Source of the DNA: Thermoflavimicrobium daqui
GTDB taxonomy: Bacteria > Bacillota > Bacilli > Thermoactinomycetales > Thermoactinomycetaceae
Assembly (NCBI RefSeq): GCF_003313465.1
Contig: NZ_KZ845663.1
Location: 295,911 to 359,910, forward strand
Direction of reading: 5' to 3'
Length of the DNA: 64,000 nt
Part shown: piece by piece, positions 61,852-64,000 of the stretch
Numbering within the stretch: the first letter of the stretch is position 1
Layout: each line of letters opens with the position of its first letter
Notes under the pieces: generated by a model
Told to the model about the DNA's origin: nothing
What the model saw: the letters and a program-made list of their open reading frames with translations, nothing else
Databases searched by the model: none
Position numbers and translations under genes: made by a program

Positions 61852-64000
61852 TTATCTCAACTTCGCTTCCACCGTTTTTTCCAAGTGATGAATAATCTGG
61901 TCATGAACTTTTTGCACTTCTTCGTCTGTCAAAGTACGGTTTTTCGCCCGATAAACAAGGGAGTAAGCTAAGTTTTTCTTTCCTTCCCCAATTTGCTCAC
62001 CAGTAAATACATCAAATAGATGGACAGATTCTAGTAATTCACCAGCCGCTTCTTTAATTCCTTCTTCTACTTCTTTTGAAACCACATTTTGCTTGACAAT
62101 GATTGCCAAGTCACGAGTCACAGCTGGATAACGGGGTAAAGATTGATAAGTAACCGAATCTTCTGCAGCTTGACATAAAAGGTCTAAATCAAGCTGACAT
62201 ACAACGGTATCTCCTAAATCATACTCTTTGGCAACCTTAGGGTGAAGTTGACCAAGTAACCCCACAACTTGCCCGCTTAACCATATTGAAGCAGAACGCC
62301 CTGGGTGTAACCCTTCAAAAGTGGCCGCTTTAACTTCCGCTTGCTGAATGCCTAAACGTTGAAGCAAAGCTTCTAAAATTCCTTTCATTACAAAAAAGTC
62401 TCCACCGGTCATCCCTTCATATTGCCAATTGGTCGAACGATATTTACCTGTGAGTAGCATTGCCAGTTCTAGCTTTTCTTCAGGTAACTTCGTTAACTTC
62501 TGTTCCTTGCTTATATATGTTGCACCCATTTCAAAAATAGCTACATCATAGTTTCCATGATGGGTGTTATATGCAGCCGTTTCTATCAAATGAGGTAGTA
62601 AGGTCGTACGCAAAATAGAACGTTCTGAACTCATTGGCATGGATAGATGAATAGGGTTTGCATTAGGATTAAGTGATACAGTCTTTTGATTGACCTCTGG
62701 TGAAGTTAAGCTATAGGTAATGACTTCATTCAAACCTAAACCACGTAATGTTTGACGAATAATTCTACGGATTTTTTGCTCCTTGGTTAACTTTCCGGGA
62801 ATATTTTTACCTTTGAGTAAACTAGATGGAATACGGTCATAGCCATATAGTCGAGCCACTTCTTCAATCAAGTCAACCTCAATCGTTACATCTTGTCGGC
62901 GAGTAGGTACTTGAACTGAATACTCTCCATTCTTATATTTAGCAGAGAAATTTAATCGTTTAAAAATAGCAAGTACTTCTTGGCTCTCTAGCTGAACACC
63001 CAAGAGTTTGATTAAACGATCATGTCGAAGAGTAATCACTACATCTTCAACATCACCAATCCGCTCTGAAATAAGATTAGAACCTACTTTTCCTCCTGCA
63101 ATTTGTTGGATAAGCTGAACAGCTCTTGTTAGTGCAGGTATAATACGATCAGGATCAACTCCTCTTTCAAAACGATGACTCGCTTCTGAACGCAATCCCA
63201 GTTTACGTACTGCTTTTCGAGTAATCACAGGATCAAAGAACGCAGATTCAATTAAAACTGAAGTCGTTTCATCACTAACCTCAGTTGCTTCTCCACCCAT
63301 AATACCAGCAATCCCCAAAGCTTCTTTTCCATCTGTAATCAGTAAGGTCTCTTCATCACATTTTCTTTTCGTTCCATCAAGGGTTATGATTGTTTCACCC
63401 AGTCTAGCTCTCCGAACAACGATCTTTCCGTCAGTTATTTTTTGATAATCATAAGCATGTAGCGGTTGTCCGGTTTCGATCATGACATAGTTCGTAATAT
63501 CAACGATGTTATTAATGGGTCGAATTCCAGCAGAGATCAAAAAGTTTTGGAGCCATTGTGGCGAAGGACCTACTTTGATATTGTGAACAACTTGTGCTGC
63601 GAAGAAAGGACAGTCTTCCTCTGATTCAATACGAAGATGAATAGGGGATTCTTTTCCTTTTACCTTTTGTTCTTCAATATCAGGTAGATTTAACTTTCGA
63701 TCAAAAATCGCTGCTATTTCAAATGCGACCCCTATCATACTGAGACAATCGGCTCTGTTAGGGGTTAATTGCAGTTCAATCACTTGATCATCCATGCCCA
63801 AATACTTCTTGATATTTTGTCCGATTGGGGCATCTTTTCCTAATACTAAAATACCTTCTAGTTGCTCTTTCATTATCATTTTTTCAGGTAAACCTAACTC
63901 TTTAGCTGAACAAATCATCCCATGAGATTCCACTCCACGGAGTTTTGTCTTTTTAATCTTGACTCCACCCGGTAGAGTTGCCCCAACTAAAGCAACGGGC
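61852..64000 (-). CDS. pheT: Phenylalanine-tRNA ligase beta subunit (5' end beyond window)
   Basis: About 716 codons of the beta subunit are visible; the frame runs open to base 63999, so the start lies outside. Visible parts are the end of the tRNA-binding (EMAP-like) domain with RGVESHGMICSAKELGL, the B3/B4 editing domain, the B5 domain and a C-terminal ferredoxin-fold anticodon-binding domain (QSLPRYPAVTRDLAIIVKQNV ... YRAKNRTLTDEEV). With PheS it charges tRNA-Phe. An internal ATG at 63933 is not the start. Confidence 0.97.
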   Translation of the reverse strand, partial: PVALVGATLPGGVKIKKTKLRGVESHGMICSAKELGLPEKMIMKEQLEGILVLGKDAPIGQNIKKYLGMDDQVIELQLTPNRADCLSMIGVAFEIAAIFDRKLNLPDIEEQKVKGKESPIHLRIESEEDCPFFAAQVVHNIKVGPSPQWLQNFLISAGIRPINNIVDITNYVMIETGQPLHAYDYQKITDGKIVVRRARLGETIITLDGTKRKCDEETLLITDGKEALGIAGIMGGEATEVSDETTSVLIESAFFDPVITRKAVRKLGLRSEASHRFERGVDPDRIIPALTRAVQLIQQIAGGKVGSNLISERIGDVEDVVITLRHDRLIKLLGVQLESQEVLAIFKRLNFSAKYKNGEYSVQVPTRRQDVTIEVDLIEEVARLYGYDRIPSSLLKGKNIPGKLTKEQKIRRIIRQTLRGLGLNEVITYSLTSPEVNQKTVSLNPNANPIHLSMPMSSERSILRTTLLPHLIETAAYNTHHGNYDVAIFEMGATYISKEQKLTKLPEEKLELAMLLTGKYRSTNWQYEGMTGGDFFVMKGILEALLQRLGIQQAEVKAATFEGLHPGRSASIWLSGQVVGLLGQLHPKVAKEYDLGDTVVCQLDLDLLCQAAEDSVTYQSLPRYPAVTRDLAIIVKQNVVSKEVEEGIKEAAGELLESVHLFDVFTGEQIGEGKKNLAYSLVYRAKNRTLTDEEVQKVHDQIIHHLEKTVEAKLR

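Noticed and set aside
1-64000. CRISPR arrays, tRNA and rRNA genes
   Set aside because: No regular short repeats with spacers and no cloverleaf or rRNA segments were seen on reading either strand.

Overview
The window reads as chromosomal DNA of a low-GC, endospore-forming Bacillota. A SleB-type cortex-lytic enzyme points to sporulation. The right half keeps a gene order known from Bacillus subtilis: pheT, zapA, cvpA, polX, mutS2, then lcfA, fadR, etfB, etfA, trxA, uvrC, then lysC and sdhCAB, all on the minus strand. A secreted protease resembling thermitase of Thermoactinomyces suggests the family Thermoactinomycetaceae; this is an inference, not a proof.

Layout. 1-3.4 kb: a type I restriction-modification operon (hsdM, hsdS, 5' part of hsdR), minus strand. 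3.7-6.9 kb: a TetR regulator with an MMPL exporter and a likely operator. 7-15.5 kb: mixed genes, including a LuxR-type remnant, a methyltransferase, an MFS carrier, an M24 peptidase, a phosphodiesterase-like membrane protein, a small HExxH protein and a large peptidase homologue that has lost its zinc ligands. 15.5-19 kb: an operon joining pyroglutamyl peptidase to the three 5-oxoprolinase subunits, which together would turn N-terminal pyroglutamate into glutamate. 19-29.3 kb: fumarase, a YpuA-like secreted protein, a LysE-type exporter with its MocR-type regulator, sdhCAB, and lysC under a lysine riboswitch. 29.5-34.2 kb: two paralogous M42 peptidases around a HAD phosphatase and a CotS-like kinase. 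34.5-40.8 kb: tatA, uvrC, two related membrane proteins, a DUF2935 protein and trxA. 41-45.3 kb: a fatty-acid module (etfA, etfB, fadR, lcfA) with two clear FadR boxes. 45.7-53.3 kb: an accessory insertion relative to B. subtilis, with a tiny two-gene operon, an HI0933-type flavoprotein, an RNA methyltransferase, an ArAE membrane protein, a thermitase-like protease and a lipoprotein. 53.2-64 kb: the mutS2-polX-cvpA-zapA-pheT block with sleB and a 2Fe-2S protein.

The most striking signal is a pair of 306-bp repeats (39058-39363 and 46387-46692), about 90% identical, ending in a terminator-like hairpin and lying a few bases before two unrelated genes. Their conserved core resembles what I recall of HEARO RNA, the omega RNA of IscB/IsrB-type RNA-guided nucleases, but no such nuclease is encoded in the window. 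They look like solo mobile guide-RNA elements; a shared large leader RNA is the main alternative. Other items of interest are a pseudo-peptidase with HELGH changed to FDLGR, a possible attenuator made of twin hairpins, a possible three-way-junction RNA after fumarase, and several genes of 26-56 codons.
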